Shown one piece after another: positions 9,112 to 18,222 of a stretch of DNA of 64,000 bases; within the stretch, counting starts at the first letter, position 1; every line of letters starts with the position of its first letter. Where the stretch lies: contig NZ_AHOO02000013.1 of NCBI RefSeq assembly GCF_000244755.1, forward strand, positions 1 through 64,000, read 5' to 3'. Below the pieces are notes generated by a model. It saw nothing but the letters and a program-made list of their open reading frames with translations, was not told where the DNA came from and made no database searches. The stretch is from Leptospira licerasiae serovar Varillal str. VAR 010 (GTDB lineage Bacteria > Spirochaetota > Leptospiria > Leptospirales > Leptospiraceae). A program made the translations under genes and the position numbers.

Positions 9112-9203
9112 AAGGGTGATTGCTTACATCCTTCCCTGAATTGCCAATTCAATGCATTTTAAAACAATTGTTATAAAAAATGCCCTTTCTAAGATTTTTT
9201 TTC

Positions 9204-9231
9204 TTGATCCAAAGCCAGCCTATGTTATAAT
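9204..9231 (+). promoter_or_regulatory. sigma-70-type promoter for the alkB-like gene
   Basis: TTGATC (9204-9209) and a perfect TATAAT (9226-9231) are separated by 16 bases, about 65 bases before the ATG at 9297. A strong ribosome-binding site, AGGAGAGAG, lies immediately before that start codon. Confidence 0.7.
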
Positions 9232-9296
9232 ACCAAACGTTCGAAATAAATTAAATCGATTGATTTTCCCGAGGAAATGAGGGATAGGAGAGAGAG

Positions 9297-10418
9297 ATGA
9301 GTGTAGGGAAAAGATTATCCTTTTTAATAGCGTACTTAATCCCGGTTTTGGCTGTGGTGGGTTACTATTTGGGGGGAAGTTATAATTTTTTAACTTTGGC
9401 AGTGGTGTTTGGAATTCTTCCGATTATGGACCTTTGGATCGGTCCGGACGCGAGTAATCCTAAGGAAGAGGATGTGCCTGAATTGCAAAAGGAATTTTAT
9501 TTTAGATTCCTAACCTATGCCTGGGCTTGGATCCAATTTGTATTAGTGATTTGGGCTTTGTGGGAGATTCAAACTCATACTCTTTCCACGCTGGAATGGG
9601 GAGCGTTTGTTTTAGCAATCGGTGTGAACACCGGCGGTATCGGGATCACAGTTGCGCATGAGCTTGGACATAAGAATACTAAGATTGAGCAATGGTATTC
9701 CAAGTTTATTCTTATGACCGTATGTTATATGCACTTTTTTATTGAGCATAACCGCGGTCATCATGTGAATGTTTCCACTCATGAGGATCCCGCATCTAGT
9801 AGAAAGGGAGAGTCGTTCTTTGCTTTTTATCCAAGGACCGTTTTCGGAAGTTTGACAAGCGCTTGGAATTTAGAGAAGAAAAGATTGGGCAAACTCGGTA
9901 AGTCTGCTTGGACCTTGGACAATGAGATGATCACTTCCATGATCATTCCTGTTTTGTTTATCTCCGCGGTGACTGGGATTTTTTACGCGATCACTGGAAA
10001 TTTGAATTGGCAGGTGCCGGCATTTTTCTTCGTGCAGAGTTGGATTGCATTCTCTCTCTTGGAGCTCGTGAATTATATAGAACATTATGGTCTAGCTCGC
10101 AAGGAATTGTCTCCGGGAAAATTCGAGAAAGTCCTTCCGATCCATTCATGGAACCAAAACTTCAGCCTGTCTAACGCGTTCTTGTTCCAATTGCAAAGAC
10201 ATTCCGATCATCATGCGAACGCAGGAAGAAGATACCAATCCTTGAGACATTTCGAAGAAAGTCCTCAACTTCCTTACGGATATGAATTAATGATACTTTT
10301 GGCGTTATTTCCTCCGCTTTGGTTTAAGGTGATGGATAAAAAATTGGAAGAATGGAAGAACCAACACGGAGGATCCTCTGCAAGCGCTTCAGGAAAAAGG
10401 GAACCTGCTACTGCATAA
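9297..10418 (+). CDS. alkB: alkane 1-monooxygenase (AlkB-type membrane di-iron hydroxylase)
   Basis: The 373-residue integral-membrane protein has about six hydrophobic helices and the full histidine set of the AlkB/XylM family: HELGH (121-125), HNRGHH (151-156), the NYIEHYGL segment (259-266) that is diagnostic for alkane hydroxylases, and HSDHH followed by NAGRRYQ (302-314). These ligate the di-iron centre that hydroxylates terminal methyl groups of medium-chain alkanes or related substrates. Electrons normally come from rubredoxin and rubredoxin reductase; neither is nearby, so they must be encoded elsewhere. The gene has its own promoter and a strong terminator. The basic, Ser-rich C-terminus (SASASGKREPATA) is probably disordered. 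Confidence 0.93.
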   Translation: MSVGKRLSFLIAYLIPVLAVVGYYLGGSYNFLTLAVVFGILPIMDLWIGPDASNPKEEDVPELQKEFYFRFLTYAWAWIQFVLVIWALWEIQTHTLSTLEWGAFVLAIGVNTGGIGITVAHELGHKNTKIEQWYSKFILMTVCYMHFFIEHNRGHHVNVSTHEDPASSRKGESFFAFYPRTVFGSLTSAWNLEKKRLGKLGKSAWTLDNEMITSMIIPVLFISAVTGIFYAITGNLNWQVPAFFFVQSWIAFSLLELVNYIEHYGLARKELSPGKFEKVLPIHSWNQNFSLSNAFLFQLQRHSDHHANAGRRYQSLRHFEESPQLPYGYELMILLALFPPLWFKVMDKKLEEWKNQHGGSSASASGKREPATA

Positions 10419-10446
10419 TCCTGTCTAAAAAATAGATCTTTTTGGT

Positions 10447-10482
10447 AATGAGTTAGAGGCTGCCCTCTAACTCATTTTTTTT
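10447..10482 (+). terminator. strong intrinsic terminator after alkB
   Basis: A 13-bp perfect stem AATGAGTTAGAGG/CCTCTAACTCATT (10447-10459 and 10464-10476) with loop CTGC runs into a T-tract to 10482. It lies between the convergent alkB and pepN genes. Confidence 0.92.
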
Positions 10483-10504
10483 CGGGGAGCGAAAGAGTTC
10501 CCTT

Positions 10505-13027
10505 TTAGTTTTTGTATTTTTCTAGGACCTTAAGTGTTCTCTGGATATCGTCTCTCTGCTGTTGGAGGTCCTTCTTCAATAGTTCCGGAAGTTTTTTGTT
10601 TTGGTCTAAAAACTCTTGGGTCCTTTTTAACAAATTCGCATCAGGTTCGAAAGAAGGGAACATCATATGACCGAATGCGGAAGCGAAATGAGGATCTCTT
10701 GTTTCATACACTGAGATCACTGAACTAAAATAAGAATCCGTATAGGAAACTAACAGCTGCTTTTGATGATTCCATTGGAATCCTCTCATCCCGTATCTTA
10801 AGAAGTCTGTGGAATCTCCTTCTTTAGGTTTCAGGAATCTTTCCCAGGATTCTTTTTTGGTTTTAGGATCAGGGAAGGATACTTTGGCTAAGAACGCTTT
10901 TTTGGCTCCTAGATCCGTATTGTCTTTAGCGATCTCTTCTTCGATCCTTTTAGAAGATTCCGTATCTCCATAGGCGCTAAGTCTGGAAAGAATGACCCAA
11001 CGTCTCTCTTGGTCCATTGCGATCCCTGGAATACTTTTTTTCTGATCCAGTAATTCCTTTAAATAAGAAAGTTGTTCCGGGGATTTAGAAGTATTTTCTA
11101 ATATTCTAAACCATAGGATCTGTTCTTGTTCGGAGTTTTGCGCTAATAAGGATTTTTCCTTAGCGATACTGTTTAGTTTATCGGACCAGGTTCTTTTTTC
11201 CGCTTCCGGAATATAATTGTCAATTACGGTGAGAGCTTTTGTGAGTATATGGCTGTTCCTGACGGAAAGATCGGGCTCTTTTAGCCCTTGATCCAATGCA
11301 AGTTCCAGGAAATCTTTGGGAGAAAGTTCCGCATCTCTTACCATCTGCCATAAACTTCCCCAGACAACTCTTCTGGAGAAACGATCCTTTAGGGTGTGCA
11401 GACTTCTTTTTAAGATAGGAAGCGAATCCTTGCTTAGGTAAGTTTTAGCATAAGCGAAGTCTTCCGTATTTAAAAGTAGAAGATCGGATTCTCCAGTATA
11501 ATTTTCCTCTAATAGGGTTTCTTTACCTTTTACGAGTACTCTTTTTTTCCAAACTTCTTCCAGTAATCCGTTCTTTTCTCGGAATAATGATGCTTGTAGG
11601 GCATGTGTGCGCAGAAGTTCGTTAGTCGCAGAAGGTCCTTGCTGTAAAAATAATCTACCGTTTTGTCGAACTGGGCTGAGAGTGTTGACTCCGGTTGTTT
11701 CTAACCATTCTTTGCTCCAGCCTCTTATATCTATACCGCTGGTTTCAGACATACAGGAAAGAAAATCGTTTAATACTGTGTTCTTCTCCGCGTGTCTTTT
11801 GAAATAAAGCCTCATCGCATCCCGGAACTTTTCTTCTCCCACGTAATACATCAATTGGCGTAGGACGGAAGCACCTTTAGAATAAGAGATCCCGTCGAAA
11901 TTGCTGATCGCTTCCAGAGTATTTTCCGCTTTTCCTGCGATAGGGTGGGTGGTGGAAAGTTGGTCTTCTCTGTAGGCCCATTCTTCTCTTACATAAAAAT
12001 GTTCCAGCGCATCCGGGAAAATTTTTCCTTTGGACATGGAATAATAAGAAAGATAATCCGCAAAACTTTCGTTCAGCCAGAGATCGTTCCACCATTTCAT
12101 TGTGACCAGGTTCCCGAACCACATGTGGACCATTTCATGATATACTGTGTTAGCTCTGTTTAGGTATTCAGAATAGATCCTAGGTCCTCTGAAAATATAA
12201 CTTTCGGAGAATGTGACTGCTCCCACATTCTCCATCGCTCCCATATTGAATTCGGGTACGAATATCTGGTCGTATTTTCCATACGGATAGGGAACTCCGA
12301 AATATTCCTGCAAGAAGCCGAATGCTTCCTTTGTGATCGCAAATAAATTTTCCGCATCCATATACTTGGAGAGAGATTTTCTACAGAATATTCTAAGAGG
12401 GATCTCTCCGGCTTTATCTTCCCAAACCGCATAAGGTCCTACGATCAGGGAGAATAGGTACGTGGAAAATTTTTTGGTCTTATGGAACTTTATGTTTTTA
12501 TAATTTCCTTGGGTTTCTTCCGATTTTGGGACAGTGTTATGGATATAAGTCCATTCGGAAGGGCCGGTGATCTCCAACTCGTAAGTGGCTTTTAGATCCG
12601 GTTGATCGAAAGAAGGGAATAATCTATGAGCTTCGAACGGCTCGAAGTCCGTATGCATGTATTCAGCTTTGTCGGAAGGGTCCGTAAATTTGTGAAAACC
12701 CGAGCCGCTATGATCGAATACATTTTTGTATTTTACTTTGAGTTCGTTTTTACCTTCCGATAATAATTCTCCAGGCAGGAAGAGTGCGGATTCTTTCTTT
12801 TCGTAATTTGTTTCTTCTTTGCCGTTTAGCCAAAGGATCTCGATCTTTTTAGAAACGAAATCTACTTTCAGTTTTCCTTTTTTGCCGCCGTTGTATACGA
12901 ATCGGACCGTTGTTTCTCCCTCGTATTCTTGGGATCCTTTTTCCAGTTTTAATTTTAAGGTGTAGTCCACTTCGGAGATCTGTCCGGAGCGGAGCATTGC
13001 CTCTTGTTGGGTGAGAATATTGTCCAT
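10505..13027 (-). CDS. pepN: aminopeptidase N (M1 zinc metallopeptidase)
   Basis: The 840-residue protein has the M1 family layout: N-terminal beta-saddle, catalytic domain, and a helical C-terminal domain. It shows the exopeptidase motif GAMEN (263-267) that binds the substrate N-terminus and the zinc motif HEMVH (297-301) with the third ligand Glu320 in WLNESFADY. It removes N-terminal residues from peptides, presumably in the cytoplasm since no signal peptide is seen. Its ATG follows the stop of the MFS gene by one base, so it is the last gene of a NUDIX-MFS-pepN operon and may be translationally coupled. Confidence 0.95.
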   Translation of the reverse strand: MDNILTQQEAMLRSGQISEVDYTLKLKLEKGSQEYEGETTVRFVYNGGKKGKLKVDFVSKKIEILWLNGKEETNYEKKESALFLPGELLSEGKNELKVKYKNVFDHSGSGFHKFTDPSDKAEYMHTDFEPFEAHRLFPSFDQPDLKATYELEITGPSEWTYIHNTVPKSEETQGNYKNIKFHKTKKFSTYLFSLIVGPYAVWEDKAGEIPLRIFCRKSLSKYMDAENLFAITKEAFGFLQEYFGVPYPYGKYDQIFVPEFNMGAMENVGAVTFSESYIFRGPRIYSEYLNRANTVYHEMVHMWFGNLVTMKWWNDLWLNESFADYLSYYSMSKGKIFPDALEHFYVREEWAYREDQLSTTHPIAGKAENTLEAISNFDGISYSKGASVLRQLMYYVGEEKFRDAMRLYFKRHAEKNTVLNDFLSCMSETSGIDIRGWSKEWLETTGVNTLSPVRQNGRLFLQQGPSATNELLRTHALQASLFREKNGLLEEVWKKRVLVKGKETLLEENYTGESDLLLLNTEDFAYAKTYLSKDSLPILKRSLHTLKDRFSRRVVWGSLWQMVRDAELSPKDFLELALDQGLKEPDLSVRNSHILTKALTVIDNYIPEAEKRTWSDKLNSIAKEKSLLAQNSEQEQILWFRILENTSKSPEQLSYLKELLDQKKSIPGIAMDQERRWVILSRLSAYGDTESSKRIEEEIAKDNTDLGAKKAFLAKVSFPDPKTKKESWERFLKPKEGDSTDFLRYGMRGFQWNHQKQLLVSYTDSYFSSVISVYETRDPHFASAFGHMMFPSFEPDANLLKRTQEFLDQNKKLPELLKKDLQQQRDDIQRTLKVLEKYKN

Positions 13028-13028
13028 A

Positions 13029-14288
13029 TTAAACCGTTATATCCTTTAGATCCATTTTTCGAAGCCGAGGTGCGATCGCGGTAACGATCCCTACGGTTAG
13101 TAGAGTGAGTGTTCCACCTATTACCACGGAAGGAACCAGACCGAACGCTTTTGCGGTCGCTCCCGATTCGAACGCCCCTAATTCATTGGAGGAACCTATG
13201 AATATATTATTCACTGCGGAGACCCTTCCTCTCATATGTTCAGGAGTATACATTTGAACGATCGTATGACGGATCACAACGCTTACCATATCGAAAGAAC
13301 CGCTTACGATCAAGGCCGCACAAGAAAGGTAGAAGTTTTTTGAAAGTGCGAATACGATCATACAGACCCCGAAACCGAATACACTGCTTAATAAGATGAT
13401 CCCTGAATTCGTTTTAGGAGGTTTGACTGCGATGAACAACGCGCAAAGTACTGCGCCGATCGCTGGAGCGGATCTTAAAATTCCGTAATATTCGGGACCC
13501 ATACCTAAAACTTCTCTGGAGAATGTAGGAATAAGAGCTACCGCTCCTCCGAATAATACCGCAAATAGATCCAAGCTAATGGCACCTAAGATCAATTGGT
13601 GACCGAATACGAACTTCCAACCGGTTCCCAAACTTTTCCAGATGGATTCCTTTTCTCCCTGCTTTTCCGGAACGGGCTTGGAAGGAACAAGTAGCAATAA
13701 AAATAAAGAGAATATCATAATGCAGAAGTCAGCGAGATAAGCGGTCTGTACTCCGTTAAATCCGGTGAGAAGTCCTCCAAGCATAGGACCTAAAACCGCT
13801 GAACCTTGCCAAGCGACACCACTCCAAGTAGCCGCGTTAGGGAAAATTTCTTTGGAAACCAGCTGGGTTTGGAATGCAGCAATGCTAGGAGATAAAAATC
13901 CTCTGCAAATTCCGGAGAAGAATATCACCGAATAGATCGGATAGACCCAATATTTTTCGATTACCCATTCGAAACCGGGAAGAGTGAATAATAAAAGTAG
14001 AAAAGAGCTGAAAGTCAGGCCGCTTAAGGAAAGGAAGATGATCTTCTTTCTTGGGAAACTATCCACAACCAATCCGGAAAAAAGAGAAACTGCAACGTTA
14101 GGCACGAGCTCTGCGAATCCGATCAATCCCACGAAAAATGCATCGTGCGTGATATGGTCTATCTGCCAGAAAACCACAGTGGATTGCATAACGAATGAAA
14201 GTGTGACCAGGAATTTTCCGGCCAAAAAGTTCCTGAATTCAGGGACCTGTAAAGAGACGAATGGGCTCGTGCTTGCAGTTTTTGTCAT
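13029..14288 (-). CDS. major facilitator superfamily transporter
   Basis: The 419-residue protein has about twelve hydrophobic segments in two six-helix halves. The first half contains [24 protein letters not shown], the usual MFS helix2-loop-helix3 region with a basic DxxPRKK-like loop (here SFPRKK). The second half has [25 protein letters not shown], typical of the enterobactin-exporter/DHA3-like branch. Substrate is unknown: drug or siderophore-like efflux are both possible, and no biosynthesis cluster is adjacent. It lies 9 bases after the NUDIX gene and 1 base before pepN, so the three are probably one transcript. Confidence 0.88.
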   Translation of the reverse strand: MTKTASTSPFVSLQVPEFRNFLAGKFLVTLSFVMQSTVVFWQIDHITHDAFFVGLIGFAELVPNVAVSLFSGLVVDSFPRKKIIFLSLSGLTFSSFLLLLFTLPGFEWVIEKYWVYPIYSVIFFSGICRGFLSPSIAAFQTQLVSKEIFPNAATWSGVAWQGSAVLGPMLGGLLTGFNGVQTAYLADFCIMIFSLFLLLLVPSKPVPEKQGEKESIWKSLGTGWKFVFGHQLILGAISLDLFAVLFGGAVALIPTFSREVLGMGPEYYGILRSAPAIGAVLCALFIAVKPPKTNSGIILLSSVFGFGVCMIVFALSKNFYLSCAALIVSGSFDMVSVVIRHTIVQMYTPEHMRGRVSAVNNIFIGSSNELGAFESGATAKAFGLVPSVVIGGTLTLLTVGIVTAIAPRLRKMDLKDITV

Positions 14289-14297
14289 GAGATAGTT

Positions 14298-14882
14298 CTA
14301 CTTCTTCTTTTCTCCGTATTTTAAAAAGAATAATCCGAACGCTGCCACGACCATACCGTGGTGTAGGATGTTCTTTTCTAAAATTTCGGGAATTTTATTT
14401 AGAGGATATTGATACACTTCTATTTGTTCGCTTTCATCCAGATCTTGTCCTCCCGGATGAGGAGTTACATTTCTGGCGATATAGGTATGACACCAATTGT
14501 TCATGAAGGAAGGATTTGCGGAGACCTTTCCAAGATATTCCCAATCATCGGAAACAAAACCGGTCTCTTCTCTTAGTTCTGCCTGTGCGGATTCTAAAAT
14601 TGAATTTTTTTCTGCGATACCGCCAGGGATTTCCAAACAATAAGAATGTAGGCCATGTCTGTACTGATCGATCAATATCACATTTTCATCGGAGGTGAGT
14701 GCAATGATATTCACCCAATCCTTGGATTCAATTTTGTAAAAATTTCCTGAGATCGTTTTATCCGGAGAAACTTTCGGAATGGAAACTAACTCAAAAATGG
14801 GAGTTTTGAATTCGGAAGTTCTTTTTCCTTCTTCCCAGAGATTGGAATTAGGTAGGTAATTTTCTGGGCGGAATTCTTGCAT
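14298..14882 (-). CDS. NUDIX hydrolase (ADP-ribose pyrophosphatase-like)
   Basis: The 194-residue protein contains a complete Nudix box: the GG-IAEKNS start, then AELREETGF with the REETG core of the catalytic helix (about residues 92-115). The upstream region, with [16 protein letters not shown] and [21 protein letters not shown], matches the ADP-sugar pyrophosphatase (NudF/ADPRase) type, so nucleoside-diphosphate sugars are the likely substrates. It is the first gene of the operon with the MFS transporter and pepN and is divergent from the helicase gene at 15045. Confidence 0.9.
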   Translation of the reverse strand: MQEFRPENYLPNSNLWEEGKRTSEFKTPIFELVSIPKVSPDKTISGNFYKIESKDWVNIIALTSDENVILIDQYRHGLHSYCLEIPGGIAEKNSILESAQAELREETGFVSDDWEYLGKVSANPSFMNNWCHTYIARNVTPHPGGQDLDESEQIEVYQYPLNKIPEILEKNILHHGMVVAAFGLFFLKYGEKKK

Positions 14883-15044
14883 ATCTGCGGTTTCTTCCAG
14901 TTTTTTGAAATCCTTTCAGATTCGCAAACCTTTGCCTGTACGCGGTTGACAAGAAGAGAAAAATCAGGATTATGTCGCTTATAGATGGGGTTCGAAAAAC
15001 GGGATTTTTCGGATCCTGAGATTATTTTGCCCTCATAAAATCTG

Positions 15045-17573
15045 ATGAAAGAAGATACAAATCAAAGTCTGGATCTGTTTTCCTATCTGGAAATTTCAGA
15101 ACAAAAACCAGAGGAAACTGCGCCACAGGATCTACCATTGCTTAGCTTTGCAGAAGGTCCGCTGGTGGCAGGAACTCCCGCTTCTTCCACTCAGGAAGAA
15201 GTACAAGAGGAATCCTATGGCTCTTCTTTTTATGAAGAAGACGATATTTCGGAAGTTGAAACGGCGGAATTCGTTTCGACTCCAATGGAATCATCCACCG
15301 AAATCACAGACATTCCCGACCAAGCGACAATGGTAGGAACTCCAGATCAGTCTGAACTTTCTGAAAATCCGGTCTCGATCGATATTCAATCTGAGATCAC
15401 TGAGGTATCGGACGAGATTTCGGAAGAAACTGTAGAAGTCTCCGAGACTACTGAAACTTCCCCCGAAACCGAATCTTCTTCCGAAGAAAAATCTTCCGCC
15501 CCGAAAAGAAAAAGAGAAGAAAGGCCAAAGGAGCCTCGGGACTCTGCTGCTATTTTTCAAAGTCTTTCTCCGGAACAAGCTCGCGCAGTCCAAACAGTTC
15601 ATGGACCAATTTTGATTTTTGCAGGTGCAGGTTCCGGAAAAACAAGAGTGATCTCGAACCGTATCGCTCATATGATCCAGGACCATCATATTCCTGCGGG
15701 AAAGATTGTTGCATTGTCCTTCACAAACAAAAGTGCAAAAGAAATGGGAGAGAGGGTTCGTAAACTTATCCCTAGGAATTTATTAAAAGGGATTACTCTT
15801 TCCACGTTCCATTCTCTTGGGCTTGGAATTTTAAAAAAACATATCGAGAAGTTGGATTATAAACAACCTTTCCTACTTCTGAACCAAGCTGACCAGGAAG
15901 GTCTTGTAACTGGAATGCTTGTGGCCCAAAAGTTGGAGCCTAAACGACCTCAGATCATGGAAGTTCTTTCTAAAATTTCCAGGATTAAAAACTCAGGGCC
16001 GGATTATTTGGCGGATATGAGAACCTCAATGAATGAGGGAGATCTTTTGGCCGCTTCTCTTTTCCAACAATACCAGGACACTTTAAAGGAACAGAACTCG
16101 ATCGACTTCGATGATCTTATCCTTCTACCTTCTAAACTTTTAAGACAGTTCGAAGAAGTGAGAGAGGAATACCATAAAAAGTTCCAATACTTTATGGTGG
16201 ATGAGTTTCAGGACACGAACCCGATCCAATATGAATTCTTAAGAGCGCTTATGGGAGAATCGGACAATCTATGCGTGGTTGGTGACGACGATCAGTCCAT
16301 CTACGCATTCAGAGGTTCAGATGTAAGTTTGATCTTAGGATTTGAAAACGATTTCAAAGGTGCAAGTGTGATCCGTCTCTTAGAGAATTATAGATCCACA
16401 GACATCATAGTCTCTGCGGCAAATTCTCTCATCCGTCACAATCTATCCAGAAGATCCAAGGAACTTTTTTCTAAGGTGCCTGGTGCCCTCAAAGTAAAGT
16501 ATGTGGAAAGGGCCGACGAAAAAGACGAAGCGGAATGGGTGGCGGAAAGTATCCGAGAAGAGATCATCAAACAAGCTAGAAAAGGAAGCCAGATCGCTAT
16601 CCTTTTCCGCACCAACTTTCAATCCAGACCATTTGAAGAAGCGTTCCGAGCCAGGGAGATGCCTTATAAAGTAGTGGGCGGTTATAACTTTTTCGATCGG
16701 AAAGAAGTCCGGGATCTGATCTCCTACATCCGTCTAATCGCGAACCAAAAGGACGACGCATCTTTATTAAGAATTATTAATTATCCGAAACGTGGGATCG
16801 GCTCCGGTTCCATTTCTCTTGTGCATGAAAAAGCGGCTCAAAACAAGGAATCCCTTTATGAGACATTATTCAGGGTATGCGAGTCCCCTGATTTTATTCC
16901 TGACTTGAACCGTAAAATTTCTTCAGAGATCTATAATTTCGTAAATCTGATCGAAAAGGCAAAGAAAAAGTTCTCTTCTTCTCCAAGGCTATTCTTCGCC
17001 TTACGAGAGTTAATCGCAGATTTGGGTCTGGAAAAAGAGATCGTGCTGGAAGAGAAAGAGGAGAAGGTCGCAAAGGCACGGATCTACAATATGTCCGAGC
17101 TTGTGAACATGTTGGCATTTTTCGAAGAGAATAATGACTCAGGAGAAAAACCCACTCTATTCGACTTTATCAACCGTTTGGCGATGCTAATGGAAGACGA
17201 ACCGTCCGACGAGAAAGAAGACAATCGAGTACAGTTACTCACCATTCACCAATCCAAAGGATTGGAATTCGAGTCTGTTTATGTCGTGGGACTGGAAGAG
17301 GGGATCTTGCCTTCCGGAAGGGCCACTGTAGAAGACCAATCTGTGGACGAAGAGCGCCGTTTGATGTATGTAGCGATGACTCGGGCGAAGAGGCATTTAT
17401 GCTTGACAGGTGCCGCTAATCGCCGCAAATTTGGGGAGCAATTGGCCTCCGAGCCCTCTCGCTTCCTTAAGGAGATAGATCCGGAGACTTTGGACTGGCT
17501 TTCCAATGAGGAAACCAGGCAACAGGAGACTAGTGATTTCCTGCAAGAACTTGAAAAATTGAAAATCGGATGA
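15045..17573 (+). CDS. pcrA: UvrD/PcrA-type superfamily 1 DNA helicase with acidic N-terminal extension
   Basis: The 842-residue protein carries the helicase motifs: Q motif LSPEQARAV (174-182), Walker A GAGSGKT (194-200), DEFQDTNPIQY, GDDDQSIYAFRGSD, LLENYRS, TIHQSKGLEFESVYV and EERRLMYVAMTRAK. It acts in nucleotide-excision and mismatch repair and in clearing replication conflicts. Unusually, about 170 residues precede the Q motif; they are rich in Glu, Ser and Thr, probably disordered, and end in a basic patch PKRKREERPK. The extreme N-terminus has QSLDLF (7-12), close to a sliding-clamp-binding motif. A TTGACA at 14946 may be the -35 of its promoter, but no good -10 follows. Four bases separate it from the TPR lipoprotein gene. 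Confidence 0.93.
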   Translation: MKEDTNQSLDLFSYLEISEQKPEETAPQDLPLLSFAEGPLVAGTPASSTQEEVQEESYGSSFYEEDDISEVETAEFVSTPMESSTEITDIPDQATMVGTPDQSELSENPVSIDIQSEITEVSDEISEETVEVSETTETSPETESSSEEKSSAPKRKREERPKEPRDSAAIFQSLSPEQARAVQTVHGPILIFAGAGSGKTRVISNRIAHMIQDHHIPAGKIVALSFTNKSAKEMGERVRKLIPRNLLKGITLSTFHSLGLGILKKHIEKLDYKQPFLLLNQADQEGLVTGMLVAQKLEPKRPQIMEVLSKISRIKNSGPDYLADMRTSMNEGDLLAASLFQQYQDTLKEQNSIDFDDLILLPSKLLRQFEEVREEYHKKFQYFMVDEFQDTNPIQYEFLRALMGESDNLCVVGDDDQSIYAFRGSDVSLILGFENDFKGASVIRLLENYRSTDIIVSAANSLIRHNLSRRSKELFSKVPGALKVKYVERADEKDEAEWVAESIREEIIKQARKGSQIAILFRTNFQSRPFEEAFRAREMPYKVVGGYNFFDRKEVRDLISYIRLIANQKDDASLLRIINYPKRGIGSGSISLVHEKAAQNKESLYETLFRVCESPDFIPDLNRKISSEIYNFVNLIEKAKKKFSSSPRLFFALRELIADLGLEKEIVLEEKEEKVAKARIYNMSELVNMLAFFEENNDSGEKPTLFDFINRLAMLMEDEPSDEKEDNRVQLLTIHQSKGLEFESVYVVGLEEGILPSGRATVEDQSVDEERRLMYVAMTRAKRHLCLTGAANRRKFGEQLASEPSRFLKEIDPETLDWLSNEETRQQETSDFLQELEKLKIG

Positions 17574-17577
17574 GAAA

Positions 17578-18222
17578 ATGAGTAAATATCTGACAATACT
17601 GTTTATCGGAGCTCAATTCCTCCTCTACTGTGCAAGTACACAAAAAGAAGGGGCGGTTTCCGCCAATTTAGAGACCCAGGTCCGAGCGGAAATCAAGGGA
17701 ATAGACCAGCAATTAAGCGATCTGCACCCTGAAGACAAAAGACGTTCCGAGCTACTCCTCCAAAAATCCAAACTTTTACTAAAAATCGAATCCTTCAAAG
17801 AAGCCTCTCTCGTTTTGAGAGAAGTGCAAAATTCCAAAGAAGGTCGCAATCTACAACATTTGGACCATTATTTAGGTTCTGCTTACCTTGGGATCAACGA
17901 CTATGATAATGCTATCGTTCATTTCCGTAAGTCGGACAATGTGGATCGCGATTTTGAGTCTGTTACCCGCAAAAAAATGTGGGCAAAAGCCTATTTCGAA
18001 GATGAGAAATACGGCCAGGCTCTTGGGATTTTAGGCAGAGCTTCCAGAGAGAAAAACTTCGAAAAAGATCTATTCTACTATGAGACTGTAGTAGTCAGCT
18101 TTTACAGAATTAAGGAATACAAAAGATGTCAGTTGGTTCTGGAAGAGGGATTACAGAAATTTCCGGAAAGCCTAGTACTGAAGGAAACCTCGGAGAAAAT
18201 CAGCCAGGTTCTCCAACGGTAA
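17578..18222 (+). CDS. TPR-repeat lipoprotein
   Basis: The 214-residue protein has a short lipoprotein signal, MSKYLTILFIGAQFLLYC, with Cys18 lipidated in a typical spirochaete lipobox. The mature part is helical with TPR-like pairs, for example residues 93-130 (HLDHYLGSAYLGINDYDNAI) and 134-170 (YFEDEKYGQALGILGRASRE). Such proteins act as scaffolds in the periplasm or at the outer membrane. It starts four bases after the helicase stop codon, and its 3' end overlaps the next gene by 97 bases, so the three genes appear to be one transcript. Confidence 0.82.
   Translation: MSKYLTILFIGAQFLLYCASTQKEGAVSANLETQVRAEIKGIDQQLSDLHPEDKRRSELLLQKSKLLLKIESFKEASLVLREVQNSKEGRNLQHLDHYLGSAYLGINDYDNAIVHFRKSDNVDRDFESVTRKKMWAKAYFEDEKYGQALGILGRASREKNFEKDLFYYETVVVSFYRIKEYKRCQLVLEEGLQKFPESLVLKETSEKISQVLQR

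Noticed and set aside
8910..9152. Minus-strand 80-codon open frame between GGDEF/EAL and alkB genes
   Set aside because: It covers repeat sequence (palindrome and CGCAGAG arm) and reads like translated repeat, without start signal or family resemblance.
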